Of a stretch of DNA of 13,056 bases, positions 1 to 6,799 are shown piece after piece (the stretch's first letter is position 1; each line of letters starts with the position of its first letter). The notes beneath the pieces are model-generated. The model had not been told where the DNA came from. It made no database searches and worked only from the letters and a program-made list of their open reading frames with translations. Location of the stretch: NCBI GenBank assembly GCA_027625125.1, contig JAQBXG010000027.1, positions 1 to 13,056 on the forward strand. The letters are read 5' to 3'. A program made the position numbers and the translations under genes. The stretch comes from Pseudomonadota bacterium (GTDB lineage Bacteria; Pseudomonadota; Alphaproteobacteria; UBA2966; CAIVPW01).

Positions 1-1611
1 AGTTCCAGTTCCTGGGCACCTCGGTCGCGCGTCTCGACACGCCGCTCAAGGTCAACGGCACCGCCACGTACGGCGTCGACGTCCGCTTGCCGGGCATGGT
101 CTATGCCGCGGTGCAGGCGTCGCCGGTTCCGTATGGCGACCTGGTGTCCTATGACTTCGACGTCGTCAAGGACCGCCCGGGCGTCATCCAGGCGGTCGAG
201 ATCAAGCGCGACGTCAATAATCCGCTGGGGCTGCAGAGCTCAATCGCGGTCATCGCCGACACGTGGTACCGCGCCAAGACGGCGCTTGAGCTGATGCCCA
301 AGGTGTGGAACGCGAACGGCAACGACACGGTCAACAGCGAGGACGTGTTTGCCGAGGCGCACCGCATGACCACCCAGCCGGGCGGCGAAGTCGTCAACGA
401 AGGCGACTTTGCGGCAGCGGCGGCCGGTGCGACAAGGGTGATCTCGAACACCTACCAGTCCAACTACACCGCCCATGCCTGCATGGAGCCGATGAACTGC
501 ACCGTCAGCGTCGCCAACGGCCGCGCCGACGTATACGTCGGCGCCCAGAATCCTCCGGGCGCCCTGGCCACCGTGGCCGAGCAATTGGGCATGGAACCGG
601 AGAACGTGTACCAGCACACCACCTTCCTCGGCGGCGGCTTTGGCCGGCGCTCGCGGAACGACGACTCGCGCCAGGCGGCGGAGATTGCCCGCCAGGTCGG
701 ACGTCCGGTGAAGATGCTGTGGTCGCGCGAAGAAGACATCTTGCAGGGCAAGCACCGTCCGTACTCCGTGGCCCGGTTCGAGGGCGCGCTGGACGCAAAC
801 GGCAATGTCACCGGCATGAAGGTCACCGCCGCGGCGCATTCACTGACGTCGCACACGCGTCCGGAGCGGATCGAGAACGGTATCGACTCCGGTGTGTTGA
901 CGGGTATCCGCAACATGGCCTACGCGGTGCCGAACCAGTACATGGATATGCACATGGTCAATACGCATATCCCGCTGCATTTCTGGCGCGCGGTGAACGC
1001 GACCCAGAACAACTGGCAGCTCGAGTCGTTCATCGACGAACTGGCGCAGGCGGGCGGCAAGGATCCGCTGCAACTGCGTATGGAACTCACGGCCGACCTT
1101 CCGCAGTACCAGGCACTTCTGGGGATGCTGAAGGAAAAGTCCGGGTTCACCACCGACCTGCCACGCGGCATGGGCATGGGCGTTTCTCTCTCCGAGGAAT
1201 TCGCCACGCCGGTTGCCGAGTGTGCGACGGTGTCGGTGAGCCGCCGCGGTCAGTTGACGGTCGAAAAGATTGTCGCCGTCGTCGACTGCGGTCACCTCGT
1301 CAATCCGGAGATCGCCACCGCCCAGGTGGAAAGCTCCATCGTGTACGGCCTGTCCTATGGCTGGACCGGCGACATCACGATCCGGAACGGCCAGATCCAG
1401 GAAGCGAACTTCGACAAGTTCAACGTTCCGCGCATCAACCAGATGCCGGAAGTCGAGGTGCACTTCTCGCTTTCGCGGGGAGACCTGGGGCGGCATGGGC
1501 GAACCGGCGACGCCGGGCGCGACTTCTGCGGTGGCGAACGCGATCTTCTACGCCACCGGCAAGCGCCTGACCAAACTGCCGTTCGCCTACGCGGACCTGA
1601 GCTGGGGCTAA
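1..1611 (+). CDS. Molybdopterin-binding large subunit, xanthine dehydrogenase / isoquinoline 1-oxidoreductase beta family (5' partial, frameshifted)
   Basis: This is the C-terminal two thirds of a molybdenum hydroxylase large subunit; the reading frame is open from base 3 at the window edge. Visible family marks are RLDTPLKVNGTATYG early on, EPMNCT (about 487-504), the glycine-rich GGGFGRR loop (about 631-651) and FWRAVNATQN. The frame runs cleanly to about 1467 and then loses similarity. In the next forward frame the expected ending resumes with ETWGGMGEPATPG, AVANAIFYATGKR and LPFAYADLSWG, stopping at 1609-1611. A single extra base between about 1467 and 1480 explains this. Without correction the protein reads on to 1697 with a low-complexity Arg/Gly-rich tail and lacks the GEP glutamate that, in this family, is the catalytic base. 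Such enzymes usually pair with a 2Fe-2S subunit, which would lie upstream. The substrate cannot be told. The frameshift may be a sequencing error or a real lesion. Confidence 0.85.
1467..1480 (+). other. Frameshift site in the molybdopterin subunit gene
   Basis: The coding frame changes here. Upstream the phase of base 3 encodes MPEVEVHFS; downstream the phase of base 1270 encodes RGETWGGMGEP. The junction holds a TTT run (1471-1473) and a GGGG run (1477-1480). Dropping one base from either restores one continuous protein with the conserved end. Homopolymers are common sites of assembly error, so this may not be biological. Confidence 0.75.
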
Positions 1612-1624
1612 GACCCGGCAATCG

Positions 1625-1685
1625 GCGGGCGCCTGGGCGTCCGCTGCCCAAAGACGGGACGGCCGGGGGGAAACCCCCGGCCGTC
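1625..1685 (+). terminator. Tandem hairpins; the second is a probable intrinsic terminator
   Basis: Two inverted repeats lie just after the stop at 1611. The first (1625-1633 with 1636-1644) is a 9-pair stem including one G-U pair. The second is a perfect 12-pair GC-rich stem (1658-1669 with 1674-1685) closed by a GAAA tetraloop of the very stable GNRA type. It is followed by TCCATTTGTT, a weak T tract. This probably separates transcription of the molybdenum gene from the sox region. The weak T run leaves open that it is an attenuating or RNA-stabilising structure. Confidence 0.6.
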
Positions 1686-1708
1686 TCCATTTGTTGACCT
1701 GCTGTGCG

Positions 1709-1736
1709 TTGCATTTCTGTCTGCCGGAGTTACATT
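1709..1736 (+). promoter_or_regulatory. Candidate promoter for the soxY1 unit
   Basis: TTGCAT at 1709-1714 and TACATT at 1731-1736 are separated by 16 bases and fit a weak sigma-70-type promoter. They lie after the terminator hairpin and 37 bases before soxY1. A better -35-like TTGACC at 1694-1699 has no convincing -10 at the right distance. This rests on pattern match alone. Confidence 0.25.
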
Positions 1737-1772
1737 TGAGAAGACGGGGAGGCGGACGGAAACGATCGCTCG

Positions 1773-2342
1773 ATGAAATTGGCGCACCCGAATACTCGCC
1801 GCGATTTCCTGCGCCTGGCCGGCGCGGGCGCCGGCGCGCTGGCGTTGATCCAGGTGATCCCCCGCCCCGCGAACGCCGAAGCAATTGTTTTCCCGAAAAA
1901 GCTGCTTCCGATCCTGCAGGAGGACCTGGGCGGCACGGACTTGAATGCCGGGCGGATATCGCTGGAAATGCCGTTTATCGCCGAAACCGGCCTGTCGGTG
2001 CCGATCACATTCAAGATCGATTCGCCGATGACCGATGACGACCACGTGACCCGGATCATGGGATTCGCACCGGGCAATCCGGAGCCGATCCTGGCGGACT
2101 ATCTCCTCGGCCCGCGCGCCGGATTGGCGGAAGTTTCCAGCCGCATCCGGTTGGCAAGGACACAGACGGTGTTTGCCGCAGCGCGGATGTCCGATGGCAC
2201 GCGCTGGGGCACCTCGTTCGATATCGAGGTCACCCTGGGCGCATGCGTCGAGATCATCTTTGACGCCGACAGACAAATCTACAATGAACGGCATATGCTG
2301 CGCTTCGGCACGCCGGCGCCAAAGGTCCCGGGGGCGCACTAG
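1773..2342 (+). CDS. soxY: SoxY-like sulfur carrier protein (variant C-terminus), copy 1
   Basis: A 189-residue exported SoxY-family protein. SoxY with SoxZ forms the periplasmic carrier that holds sulfur intermediates on a cysteine during thiosulfate oxidation. Residues 8-31 form a twin-arginine leader (NTRRDFLRLAG then a hydrophobic Ala/Gly stretch, cleavage near ANA-EA). The SoxY core follows, with ETGLSVPITF (71-80), DSPMTDDDHV and AEVSSRIRLARTQ. The only cysteine is Cys158 in VTLGACVE. Canonical SoxY ends in Gly-Gly-Cys-Gly-Gly; here the motif is altered and 31 residues follow it, making the protein longer than usual. No other in-frame start exists between a stop at 1737 and this ATG. 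The soxZ gene starts one base after the stop. The carrier cysteine could still work, but the swinging-arm arrangement is absent, so its function is inferred only from the family and context. Confidence 0.85.
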   Translation: MKLAHPNTRRDFLRLAGAGAGALALIQVIPRPANAEAIVFPKKLLPILQEDLGGTDLNAGRISLEMPFIAETGLSVPITFKIDSPMTDDDHVTRIMGFAPGNPEPILADYLLGPRAGLAEVSSRIRLARTQTVFAAARMSDGTRWGTSFDIEVTLGACVEIIFDADRQIYNERHMLRFGTPAPKVPGAH

Positions 2343-2343
2343 C

Positions 2344-2664
2344 ATGGCCGCGCCGCGCATTTCCGTGCCCGAAACCGCCGCCAGGGACGAGATCATCGAG
2401 ATTCGCACCTTGATCTCGCACCCGATGGACAACGGGTACAGCTATGACATTGCCGGGGACCTGGTCCCGCGCCATATCATCCATACGTTTTTCGTCACCT
2501 ACAACGGCGTCGAAATCTTTCGCGCCAACATGCACCCGGCGCAGGCCGCGAACCCGTACCTGACATTTCACACACGGGCGGTGGAAAGCGGCACCATGGA
2601 ATTTACCTGGCTCGACGACCGGGGGAACGTATATACCGGAGCCAAGGAAATCACCGTCACCTAG
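2344..2664 (+). CDS. soxZ: SoxZ sulfur-carrier partner protein, copy 1
   Basis: A 106-residue protein of the usual SoxZ length and without a signal peptide, as expected, because SoxZ is co-exported bound to SoxY. Family marks are VPETAARDEIIEIRTLISHPMDNG at the start (residues 6-29), IIHTFFVTYNG in the middle, and NPYLTFHTRAVESGTMEFTW with a terminal VYTGAKEITVT, the expected beta-sandwich. The ATG lies one base after the soxY1 stop, so the two are surely co-translated. It resembles soxZ2 (6792-7118) at roughly half of positions, so the pairs are paralogues that separated long ago and not a recent duplication. Confidence 0.93.
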   Translation: MAAPRISVPETAARDEIIEIRTLISHPMDNGYSYDIAGDLVPRHIIHTFFVTYNGVEIFRANMHPAQAANPYLTFHTRAVESGTMEFTWLDDRGNVYTGAKEITVT

Positions 2665-2679
2665 CCTGGACCGGAACCC

Positions 2680-3009
2680 ATGAACCGCGCAGTACTGATC
2701 GGCGGCGGCGCCGTCGCCGCGTTTATCGTCGTTGGCGTCGTCTGGGGCGTCTTTTCGGGGGGCGGTATCCAGTCCGGATTCGGCGACTTCGAGGCCCAAG
2801 GCCGCGAATGCGAAGAAGAAGTCTTCTCCAATTTGATGCACCCGTCGGACCTTCAGTTCGTCGAGGGCCGCGAATGGCACCAATCTGACGGTGACGATCT
2901 GCGCGTCGGCGGCGTGATTACGCTGCTCAACGACGCTGGCAGCCGGCTGGGACATGAATTTTCGTGCCTCTTCCGCGGCGGCCGGCTTGTCATCGCCAAC
3001 GTGGAGTGA
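2680..3009 (+). CDS. Small membrane-anchored protein of unknown function
   Basis: A 109-residue protein that I do not recognise. It opens with one clear membrane segment (residues 4-26, AVLIGGGAVAAFIVVGVVWG), with no obvious cleavage site, so it is probably an anchor. The remaining 80 residues form a small soluble domain with two cysteines, in GRECEEEVF and FSCLFRGG, spaced about 53 apart, and a LNDAGSRLGHEFSC stretch reminiscent of small periplasmic domains that bind or support secreted partners. It starts 15 bases after soxZ1 on the same strand, so it probably belongs to the soxYZ1 unit. The cysteine pair could form a disulfide if the domain is periplasmic. Confidence 0.75.
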   Translation: MNRAVLIGGGAVAAFIVVGVVWGVFSGGGIQSGFGDFEAQGRECEEEVFSNLMHPSDLQFVEGREWHQSDGDDLRVGGVITLLNDAGSRLGHEFSCLFRGGRLVIANVE

Positions 3010-3097
3010 CGGTCGCATTCACGAGAAACTGAGCCGCAGTCAGGTTGAGCCGAGCCGCCTCCGCGCGTATCGTCTCCGCGTAAGCAAGGGGAGAACG

Positions 3098-3973
3098 ATG
3101 CGAGTATTTTCTGGATCATTGTATGGCTTGGCCGCCCTCGGCCTGGCAACGATCGTTTCGTTGGACGCCCAGGCGCAGGTGCGCGAGTTTCGCGATTGCG
3201 ACGAGTGCCCGCTGATGGTGGCGCTGCCGGGCGGTGAATTTGCGCGCAGCGCCACCGCCGGCGGCGACAATCTCGCCACATCGGTCGGCCCGTTCGTAGT
3301 CGCGAAATTCGAAGTCACCGTTGGCGATTTCCGTGCGTTCGCCGAGGCGACCGGCGCATCCACTCCCGAATGCCGGGTGTGGACGACCATTGGGTACGAG
3401 ACTCCGCGGCGCGGCGGTGGCTGGGCGGATCCATTTCCGCATCTGGTAAAGCCCGACGACGACCATGCGGTCGTCTGCATGAGCTGGGACGACACCCAGG
3501 CGTATCTTGCATGGCTCAACGAACGCACCGGCGAGTCTTATCGGCTGCTGACCGAGGCCGAGTGGGAATATGCGGCGCGCGGCGGTCTGCCCAACGATTC
3601 GAACTGGTGGGTATTGGGGCATATGGAGGCGAACGGCGCCCATTGCGAAAACTGTTCCGGCACCGACACGATGGGGCGCGAAGACGAACTGCTGACCGAA
3701 AAGGTCGGCGCCTTTGCGCCAAATCCGTTCGGTCTCCACGACTTGCTGGGCAATGCAGCCGAATGGTTGGCGGATTGCTACAACCCGTCGATCGCCGATG
3801 CTCCCGATGACGGTGGCGCCGCAATGGCCGGGGACTGCGGCCGTCGCATCGTCCGCGGCGGCGCCTGGCACGACGCCTGGAGCAAGTTGGCGGGCTGGCG
3901 CGAGGGATTGCCGGCGGACGGCCGAACCAACGAACTCGGGTTCCGCATCGCCAAATCCCTCCCTGACGCCTGA
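3098..3973 (+). CDS. Exported SUMF1/FGE-sulfatase-domain protein lacking the FGE catalytic cysteines
   Basis: A 291-residue protein with a Sec signal peptide (residues 1-25, ending AQA). The ATG at 3098 is preceded by AAGGGGAG at 3086-3093. The remainder is a formylglycine-generating-enzyme (SUMF1 / EgtB / PvdO) fold: CDECPLMVALPGGEF, KFEVTVGDFRAF, the hallmark LLTEAEWEYAARGG, FGLHDLLGNAAEWLADC, and RIVRGGAWHDAWSK with a final ELGFRIAKS. In true formylglycine-generating enzymes two copper-binding active-site cysteines follow the RGGSW-type motif; here that stretch reads RGGAWHDAWSKLAGWREG and has none. So it is unlikely to oxidise sulfatase cysteines. A GAHCENCSG pair may form a disulfide. 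It follows the small membrane gene by 88 bases and may be co-transcribed with soxYZ1. The biochemical role is unknown. Confidence 0.88.
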   Translation: MRVFSGSLYGLAALGLATIVSLDAQAQVREFRDCDECPLMVALPGGEFARSATAGGDNLATSVGPFVVAKFEVTVGDFRAFAEATGASTPECRVWTTIGYETPRRGGGWADPFPHLVKPDDDHAVVCMSWDDTQAYLAWLNERTGESYRLLTEAEWEYAARGGLPNDSNWWVLGHMEANGAHCENCSGTDTMGREDELLTEKVGAFAPNPFGLHDLLGNAAEWLADCYNPSIADAPDDGGAAMAGDCGRRIVRGGAWHDAWSKLAGWREGLPADGRTNELGFRIAKSLPDA

Positions 3974-4009
3974 GGTCACAGAAAGGTGAATGCCGGCGCC
4001 AAGCGGCCC

Positions 4010-4039
4010 CGGACAACACACCGGTCGCACTGGTATATT
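4010..4039 (+). promoter_or_regulatory. Candidate promoter for the fccAB-soxXYZA unit
   Basis: CGGACA at 4010-4015 and TATATT at 4034-4039 are 18 bases apart, within the 138-base gap between the SUMF1 gene and fccA. The TATATT is a good -10 match in an otherwise GC-rich region; the -35 matches only in its last four bases. A short GGGT/ACCC inverted repeat (about 4058-4071) lies downstream in the putative leader. This suggests that the second half of the cluster has its own start, but it is pattern evidence only. Confidence 0.35.
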
Positions 4040-4111
4040 TTCGTTTTCCAGGCCAGCGGGTGTGAAAACCCACATCGGGGTATGTGAAATCGTCCGGTCA
4101 AGGGGGACAGA

Positions 4112-4402
4112 ATGCGGGCCTTACTCATCTCAATCTTCGGCATGTGCATGCTGGCAACAGCAGCGGCCGCGGACGAGACCGCGCCGGCCAATCTCGCCAA
4201 CGCGTGTGCGGGATGCCACGGAACGGACGGCAAAAGCCCCGGCCAGATTCCCATGATCGCCGGCATGGCCGCCGCCGACCTCGCGGCCGAACTTCGCCAG
4301 TTCAAGAACGACCAAAAGGCCGCGACGGTGATGAACCGCATCGCCAAGGGCTACACGGAAGCGGAGATCGACGCGATCGCGAACTACTTCGGAGGAATGT
4401 AA
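4112..4402 (+). CDS. fccA: Monohaem cytochrome c subunit of flavocytochrome c sulfide dehydrogenase
   Basis: A 96-residue class I cytochrome c precursor. Residues 1-20 form a Sec signal peptide; the mature protein has one haem c site, CAGCH (32-36), and a probable axial methionine in TVMNRIAKGYT (Met74), followed by the usual C-terminal helix ending NYFGGM. The start is supported by AGGGGGA at 4101-4107. Its stop TAA overlaps the fccB ATG by one base, so the two subunits are translationally coupled. With FccB it would form sulfide dehydrogenase, passing electrons from the FAD to the haem and on to a soluble cytochrome c. The small monohaem form resembles that of green sulfur bacteria more than the dihaem subunit of Allochromatium. 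A sulfide-quinone-type partner is unlikely because of the fused operon structure. Confidence 0.9.
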   Translation: MRALLISIFGMCMLATAAAADETAPANLANACAGCHGTDGKSPGQIPMIAGMAAADLAAELRQFKNDQKAATVMNRIAKGYTEAEIDAIANYFGGM

Positions 4403-5685
4403 TGGCCCGCACATCCAGTTCCGGTTCCAGCCGCCGCGATGTCCTGAAGCTCGCCGGCTTGGCCACCGCTGCCGGCTTTGGCGTCCGTCCCGCTTTCTCA
4501 CAGTCCCCCGGCCATGTCGTCGTCGTCGGTGGCGGCTTCGGCGGCGCGACGGCCGCCAAGTACCTGCGCCGCGCCGGCGTCGACGTCACGCTGATTGAAA
4601 CGAACGCGACATTCGCAACCTGCCCGTTCTCGAACACCGTGTTGGGCGGCATCAACGAAATCGACGCCATCACCCACGGCTACGACGGCCTCGCCGCCCA
4701 TGGTGTGCAAGTTGTGCCAGACACCGTCACCGGCATCAACGCCGCCAACAAGTCGGTGTCGCTGCAGGGCGGCACGGCGGTCAGCTATGACCGTCTGATC
4801 CTGTCACCCGGCATCGACTTCAAGTGGGGCGAAATCGAAGGCTATGACGAAGCGGCGGCAGAGGTAATGCCGCACGCCTGGAAGGCCGGCGCGCAGACCG
4901 AGCTGTTGCGCCGGCAGCTGATCGCGATGGACGACGGCGGCGTTGTCGCCATCGCCGCCCCGGGCAACCCGTTCCGCTGCCCGCCCGGCCCCTATGAACG
5001 GGCGAGTCTGATCGCGCACTATCTGAAGACCCACAAGCCGGCCTCGAAGGTATTGATCCTGGACTCAAAGGACTCATTCTCGAAGCAGGGGCTTTTTCAA
5101 GCCGGATGGGCCGAACTGTATGGCGATATGATCGAGTGGGTGCCGTTTTCGTCTGGTGGCAACGTCGCCCGCGTCGATCCGGCGACGATGACGGTCTACA
5201 CCGACTTCGATACCCACGTGGTGAATGTCGCGAACATTATTCCGGCCCAGAGATCGAACCGCCTAGTCGACACAGCGGACCTTGCGAATGGCGGCGACTG
5301 GTGTCCAATCAACCAATTGACGTTCGAATCAACCGTGCAGCCAGGGATCCACATTCTGGGGGACGCTTCCATCGCCGGCGCGATGCCGAAATCCGGCTTC
5401 AGCGCCAATGCCCAGGCCAAGGTCTGCGCGGCGGCTATCGCGGCGCTGTTGCGCGGCGACGAGCCGCCGAGCCCGTCGTTCATCAACACCTGTTACAGCC
5501 TGGTCGGACCGGACTATGGGATTTCGGTCGCGGCGGTGTATCGTCTGAATGCGGAAGGGGCGATTGCCGGTGTTGAAGGCGCTGGCGGAGTGAGCCCGGG
5601 CGATGCCAATGCAGAGTTTCGCAAGATGGAAGCGGAGTATGCCCGTGGGTGGTACGCCAGTATCACCTCCGACATGTTCGGCTAG
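4402..5685 (+). CDS. fccB: Flavocytochrome c sulfide dehydrogenase, FAD-binding subunit (FccB/SoxF/SoxJ type)
   Basis: A 427-residue flavoprotein that oxidises sulfide (to sulfur or polysulfide) in the periplasm. It has a twin-arginine leader (SSRRDVLKLAGLATAAG, residues 9-25). Next come the FAD dinucleotide fold VVVGGGFGGATAAKYL, CPFSNTVLGG, HGYDGL, EGYDEAA, HAWKAG, FRCPPGPYERAS, DWCPIN, the GDASIAGAMPKSGFSANAQ FAD motif, and a C-terminal domain ending ITSDMFG, all collinear with Allochromatium FccB as I remember it. Three functional cysteines are present: Cys74 (the covalent 8-alpha-cysteinyl FAD position) and the redox pair Cys193 and Cys301. The ATG at 4402 overlaps the fccA stop. The frame is open further upstream to 4084, but that extension would cross fccA and lacks similarity. 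Placed directly before soxX, it occupies the position of soxJ in Chlorobium-type clusters. Confidence 0.95.
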   Translation: MARTSSSGSSRRDVLKLAGLATAAGFGVRPAFSQSPGHVVVVGGGFGGATAAKYLRRAGVDVTLIETNATFATCPFSNTVLGGINEIDAITHGYDGLAAHGVQVVPDTVTGINAANKSVSLQGGTAVSYDRLILSPGIDFKWGEIEGYDEAAAEVMPHAWKAGAQTELLRRQLIAMDDGGVVAIAAPGNPFRCPPGPYERASLIAHYLKTHKPASKVLILDSKDSFSKQGLFQAGWAELYGDMIEWVPFSSGGNVARVDPATMTVYTDFDTHVVNVANIIPAQRSNRLVDTADLANGGDWCPINQLTFESTVQPGIHILGDASIAGAMPKSGFSANAQAKVCAAAIAALLRGDEPPSPSFINTCYSLVGPDYGISVAAVYRLNAEGAIAGVEGAGGVSPGDANAEFRKMEAEYARGWYASITSDMFG

Positions 5686-6166
5686 GCGCACGCCGGAGAA
5701 CGCCGCCCGCCGCAGTGTCCCGCTGGTGCTGGCGATCGTGTCAGTACTGGTGGTTTCTGCGGCGGCCATTGCCGGGGACCGCGAGTTGGTGCCCTTCGAG
5801 ATTGTCGATGGCGGCATTCCGGACCCGTTGACCGATCTCGCCGGAGATCCCGTCATCGGCAAGCAGGTGGTCACGAACGCGGCCAACGCCACTTGCCTGA
5901 TCTGCCACCCAATGCCGATTCCGGAACACCCGGACCACGGAAACCTGGCGCCGCCGCTAAACGGCGTCGGCAGCCGGTATTCGGCGGCGGAATTGCGGTT
6001 GCGGATCGTCGATGCAAAGGTCTTGAACCCGGATACGATCATGCCGAGCTATTACCGGCTGTCGGGCTTCACCCGAGTTTCGGAGGAGCACCTGGGGCAG
6101 ACGGTATATTCCGCCCAGGACGTCGAGGACGCGATCGCCTATCTGATGACCTTGACCGACGGGTAA
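5639..6166 (+). CDS. soxX: SoxX, monohaem cytochrome c subunit of SoxAX
   Basis: A 175-residue precursor from the ATG at 5639. SoxX with SoxA forms the c-type cytochrome that oxidatively couples thiosulfate to the SoxY cysteine. After a membrane-export segment (residues 28-46, PLVLAIVSVLVVSAAAIAG), the mature domain carries one haem site, CLICH (86-90), then GNLAPPLNGVGSRYSAAELRLRI, the distal ligand in IMPSYYR (Met135), and a C-terminal QDVEDAIAYLMTL helix, all typical of SoxX. The start is uncertain: 5639 overlaps fccB by 47 bases and gives an unusually long basic n-region of 27 residues; an ATG at 5603 is also possible, and there is no ATG, GTG or TTG close to the hydrophobic segment. The overlap implies coupling with fccB. 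Confidence 0.92.
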   Translation: MPVGGTPVSPPTCSARRTPENAARRSVPLVLAIVSVLVVSAAAIAGDRELVPFEIVDGGIPDPLTDLAGDPVIGKQVVTNAANATCLICHPMPIPEHPDHGNLAPPLNGVGSRYSAAELRLRIVDAKVLNPDTIMPSYYRLSGFTRVSEEHLGQTVYSAQDVEDAIAYLMTLTDG

Positions 6167-6214
6167 GCATACTTTGATCGCATCCACCCTGGTAAATGCG
6201 TTATTTCTTCGTCT

Positions 6215-6799
6215 GTGAACCGTCAGTTTCCCGAACTCCGCAGCGGCGCCGCGCCGCACCCGACCGGCGCCGTGTCGCGGCGTGCGGCATTGGCCGGTAT
6301 CGGCGCGGCCGGAGGAATTGCCCTGCTGGCGGTGACCCCCCTGCCCGTCCGGGCCGCGGTCGCCGAAATCTCGGAACGGCTGGCGGCGATTTTGGACTCC
6401 CGACTGGGCGGGCGCGGGATGAACGACGGCCGCGTGGTGTTGGGGTTGCCCGACCGGGCGGATACCGGACTTTCGGTGCCGGCGACCATTTCCGTTCCAG
6501 ATTCGCCGATGACGGAAGCCGACCATGTTCGCAGTCTGCACATTTTTACCGAGTTGAACCCCCAGTTGGAAGTGGCGGACTATTACCTGTCCCGACGCAG
6601 TGGCAAGGCGGAGGTGTCTACGCGCATGCGCCTGGCGCAGACCCAGAATGTGTTCGCGCTGGCGATCCTGTCGGACGACACGGTCTGGGCGACCTCGGTG
6701 AAGGTGACCGTCACACTCGGCGCCTGCGCCGCCGAGATTTTTCTGCCGGACCAGAACGAGGCGCTGCGCGACCGACTGAGGGCCCGCGGCGGTGGCTGA
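6215..6799 (+). CDS. soxY: SoxY-like sulfur carrier protein (variant C-terminus), copy 2
   Basis: A 194-residue exported SoxY-family protein from a GTG start 48 bases after soxX. A second GTG at 6272 would begin right at the twin-arginine motif (SRRAALAGIG, residues 21-30) and is a credible alternative; neither has a good ribosome site. Core motifs match copy 1: DTGLSVPATISVPDSPMTEADHV, ADYYLSRRSGKAEVSTRMRLAQTQNVFALAILSD. The only cysteine is Cys171 in VTVTLGACAAEIF, with 23 residues after it. As in copy 1, the Gly-Gly-Cys-Gly-Gly tail of canonical SoxY is absent and the cysteine is internal. The last 8 bases overlap soxZ2. Shared divergence in both copies argues that the altered tail is functional and not a lesion. 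Confidence 0.85.
   Translation: MNRQFPELRSGAAPHPTGAVSRRAALAGIGAAGGIALLAVTPLPVRAAVAEISERLAAILDSRLGGRGMNDGRVVLGLPDRADTGLSVPATISVPDSPMTEADHVRSLHIFTELNPQLEVADYYLSRRSGKAEVSTRMRLAQTQNVFALAILSDDTVWATSVKVTVTLGACAAEIFLPDQNEALRDRLRARGGG

Noticed and set aside
305..1570. A 421-codon + strand frame overlapping the molybdopterin subunit
   Set aside because: The Arg/Gly/His-rich product has no family similarity and sits in a wrong frame of a well-recognised gene.
1694..1722. Promoter with -35 TTGACC at 1694-1699
   Set aside because: No acceptable -10 hexamer lies 16-18 bases downstream.
4084..4401. A 106-residue N-terminal extension of FccB
   Set aside because: It overlaps fccA, whose haem motif is clear; the twin-arginine leader begins after the ATG at 4402.
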